Assembly (NCBI GenBank): GCA_013152415.1
Contig: JAADGI010000011.1
Location: 1-58,945, forward strand
Source: Gammaproteobacteria bacterium
Lineage (GTDB): Bacteria > Pseudomonadota > Gammaproteobacteria > HyVt-429
Reading direction: 5' to 3'
DNA: 58,945 nt
Positions 56,993-58,945 of this stretch are shown here, piece by piece. The translations under genes were made by a program, and so were the position numbers. Position 1 is the stretch's first letter. Every line of letters begins with the position of its first letter. The notes below the pieces were generated by a model that was not told where the DNA came from, did no database searches, and was given only the letters and a program-made list of their open reading frames with translations.

Positions 56993-57713
56993 CGGTAAAC
57001 GAATTCTGGCTGTCGTACCGGCCCGTGGTGGTAGCAAAGGTGTACCTCTAAAGAACTTACGAAAGGTTTGTGGTCACTCGCTCGTAGCGTGGGTTGGTGA
57101 GGTAGTCCAGCAGATTGCCTGTCTTGATCGTGCGGTGGTCTCAACGGATCATGAGGGTATCGCAAGTGAAGCCGAAAAGTCGGGAATCGATGCACCATTC
57201 AGGCGCCCTGCGAAATTATCCGGAGACCGAATTGGTGATGTAGATGTTCTACAACATGCAGTGGCCGCCACGGAGGAACTAGATGGCATACAATATGACG
57301 TGGTCGTCATGTTGCAACCGACCTCGCCATCGAGGCGCCCGGAACATATTGAGGAAGCCATTAGGCGACTTTTGGATGGCAATTACGATGCAGTCTGGTC
57401 GGTATCAGAGACAGACCTTAAGGTGCATCCGCTTAAGCAATTGCTGATCGCCGAGAATGGCCAACTTCGCTACTATGATCCGAGAGGTGCAGAAATTGTT
57501 GCACGTCAACAACTGATACCCGTCTACCATCGTAATGGAATTGTATATGCGATAACAAGAGACTGCTTGCTCGCTACTGAGGTATTGCTACCTAAAAAAT
57601 CTGCAGCTATAGTGGTTAATGGTCCCGTAATAAATATTGATACGGAGGAAGATATTGTGAAAGCAGAGAAATATATGAACGAATGTCATCGTTTTAATAA
57701 ACAACAGCATTAG
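56958..57713 (+). CDS. CMP-acylneuraminate/nonulosonate cytidylyltransferase
   Basis: A 251-residue nucleotidyltransferase of the NeuA/KdsB group. The CTP-binding start is ILAVVPARGGSKGVPLKNLRK, followed by VVMLQPTSPSRRPEHIEEAI and YHRNGIVYAITRD. It should activate the acid product of the NeuB-type enzyme as a CMP sugar. It overlaps the HAD gene by 35 bases. The true start is unclear: TTG 56958 is used here, and the family N terminus would begin about ten codons later, where no good start exists. Confidence 0.85.
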   Translation: MAPKWRIQSIYNGKRILAVVPARGGSKGVPLKNLRKVCGHSLVAWVGEVVQQIACLDRAVVSTDHEGIASEAEKSGIDAPFRRPAKLSGDRIGDVDVLQHAVAATEELDGIQYDVVVMLQPTSPSRRPEHIEEAIRRLLDGNYDAVWSVSETDLKVHPLKQLLIAENGQLRYYDPRGAEIVARQQLIPVYHRNGIVYAITRDCLLATEVLLPKKSAAIVVNGPVINIDTEEDIVKAEKYMNECHRFNKQQH

Positions 57714-57866
57714 TTGTGAAAATTAATATAATTAGTTTTGAATAAAGCGGAATCTTGCAGCGTAGTACTACTTGGGGAATTGTAATTGCTCGGTTACTGT
57801 TGTCTGTATCTCATCATAGGTGAGATTGTGTGGTAAATAGCTTTTCTATAAGAAAGGTATGTGATA
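57714..57866. other. AT-rich spacer before the methyltransferase remnant
   Basis: About 150 bases with a marked rise in AT content and no gene. It may hold a promoter, but no clear box pair is seen. Confidence 0.3.
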
Positions 57867-58557
57867 ATGGAACCCTCTAAAATATTTATAAAAATGAAAT
57901 CAGTGCTCGGTTGCAAAGGGTATGATTGCGCAACTGTTTATCGATATGGCAGGGCTGATATCGTTAAAGCAGATTACATGCATCGCATGTTGTCACTAGC
58001 TAAAAAGGGAGGTACGGTAGTTGAGTGTGGGGTTGGAGAAGGCAGAGGATTAGCAATATTGATTGCATTGTGCGTGGACCTAAATGCTATCAGAAAAAGA
58101 TATTTACGCGTTTGATTCTTTCCAAGGATTTCCGGATGCGGGAGAAAAAGATAAGCAGGCAGGTTCGATTAAACCACGATATAAGCAGTACACGGTTGGA
58201 TATGTAAAAAATTATTTAGAGAATTACGGTTTGTGCTCGCTGGAAATTGAACAAAAAGTAGAGTTCATTGAGGGTTGGTTCCCTGAAAGTTTTTCTCTTT
58301 ATAATGGTGATCCTATATCATTTCTCCATTTGGATGTAGATCTCTATCAATCATATATCGATTCGCTAAATTATTTCTACGACCTTGTATTGCCTGGGGG
58401 AGTTATTGCTTTTGATGAATACAAAGATTCTGATGATTTGAGAAAATAGCCGGGTGCGTCTTTAGCTATAGATGAATTTTTTGGCGATAATGCCAAACAT
58501 ATTTAGAAAGACAATTTATCTGGTAAATACTATTATGTTAAACCAACTAATACGTAG
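57867..58557 (+). pseudogene. TylF-like O-methyltransferase gene, broken
   Basis: Three pieces read as one TylF/macrocin O-methyltransferase-type protein. The first frame (from 57867) ends after VVECGVGEGRGLAILIALC (SAM loop). A one-base shift near the A-run at 58093 leads into YAFDSFQGFPDAGEKD and LHLDVDLYQSYIDSLNYF. After DEYKDSDDLRK a TAG at 58447 interrupts, the family continues in the same frame as PGASLAIDEFFGD, a second TAG lies at 58504, and GKYYYVKPTN runs to TAG 58555. The reading suggests decay in an AT-rich region. Confidence 0.7.
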
Positions 58558-58578
58558 TTACATTTAAGTATAGTTGAA

Positions 58579-58749
58579 ATGATTTTTGAGCGAGTTTCGA
58601 ATATAGAAACAGAAACGGATTTTGAGCAGTCCGAAAAAATGTGCGATTCTTCGTTAAAATTTACGGCATTTGATATATATAATAGGGAATTCCTGACATA
58701 TTGTCTGATGTATAAAATGTTACGTAGACATTATAACGCACAAATTTAA
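58579..58749 (+). CDS. Short hypothetical frame in the AT-rich tail
   Basis: A 56-codon frame starting ATG and reading MIFERVSNIETETDFEQSEK, then FTAFDIYNREFLTYCLMYKM. It matches no family I recognise. The surrounding 380 bases are AT-rich and otherwise empty. It could be a fragment of a former sugar or methyltransferase gene. Low support. Confidence 0.2.
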   Translation: MIFERVSNIETETDFEQSEKMCDSSLKFTAFDIYNREFLTYCLMYKMLRRHYNAQI

Positions 58750-58945
58750 CAGGATACGACATCTACTGATACGAGATAAATATTGGAGTTTACAGACACA
58801 GGGTTCTGGCACATTGAATTTAATTACTATATTTTGTAATACCTGTGTCTATTCGAAAGTCAAAAATTGAAAAATGATTCAAAGTCAATTACGTAATATC
58901 CCATCAAAAATGATGAAGATTTTCTGCACAAAGTTAATTGATCTG

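Overview
The window looks like a gammaproteobacterial chromosome segment of moderate GC. The core blocks are ffs-dnaX-ybaB-recR, then ispB / rplU-rpmA-obgE-proB / rpsT / murJ, then gyrA-serC-serA-pheA-hisC-tyrA-aroA-cmk-rpsA-ihfB-lapA-lapB-pyrF. These gene orders, with the ubiquinone genes ispB and ubiG, the LPS control proteins LapA/LapB and a real RfaH, fit a free-living or environmental gammaproteobacterium. I cannot name a species from sequence alone.

Layout. 1-3.1 kb: accessory genes on the minus strand, a primase-helicase of the TOTE conflict type broken at its C terminus, and a ParDE toxin-antitoxin pair with a legible promoter/operator. 3.7-6.5 kb: the 4.5S RNA gene and dnaX-ybaB-recR. 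6.6-11.75 kb: a small, decayed genomic island. It is bounded on the right by an intact tRNA-Pro(CGG) gene and on the left by a copy of that tRNA's 3' part. It holds RloA, a truncated RloB, a duplicated RloA tail, DUF433, DUF4258 and YgiT-type antitoxin/toxin remnants and an intact HicBA pair. 11.8-24 kb: housekeeping genes (ispB, L21/L27, obgE, proB, S20, murJ, rmuC, gph, ubiG, a periplasmic beta-propeller, an MTA/SAH deaminase). 24.3-41.6 kb: mtnA, gyrA and a long run of serine, aromatic and histidinol-phosphate aminotransferase genes leading into cmk, rpsA, ihfB, lapAB and pyrF. 41.7-58.9 kb: a ComEA-like protein, then an LPS/exopolysaccharide region (ugd, hldA, hldD, rfaH, a winged-helix regulator, nucleotide-sugar enzymes, gmd, an ABC exporter and a nonulosonic-acid-type module). 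It ends in an AT-rich, decayed tail.

How it works together. RfaH (45.8 kb) lies just upstream of a leader that contains an exact 12-base ops element (47.24 kb), so the polysaccharide operon is probably under local RfaH antitermination. The NeuB-cupin fusion, Gfo/Idh oxidoreductase, HAD phosphatase and CMP-sugar synthetase together suggest a CMP-activated acidic sugar. A type VII HEPN/MNT toxin-antitoxin pair is embedded among the sugar genes.

Two families of short inverted-repeat elements are scattered between genes from 24 to 49 kb. One family has a longer member that contains almost nothing but a GxxExxY (PD-(D/E)XK-like) gene. That suggests the short copies are internally deleted derivatives of a compact, gene-bearing element. 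This is the least explained system in the window.
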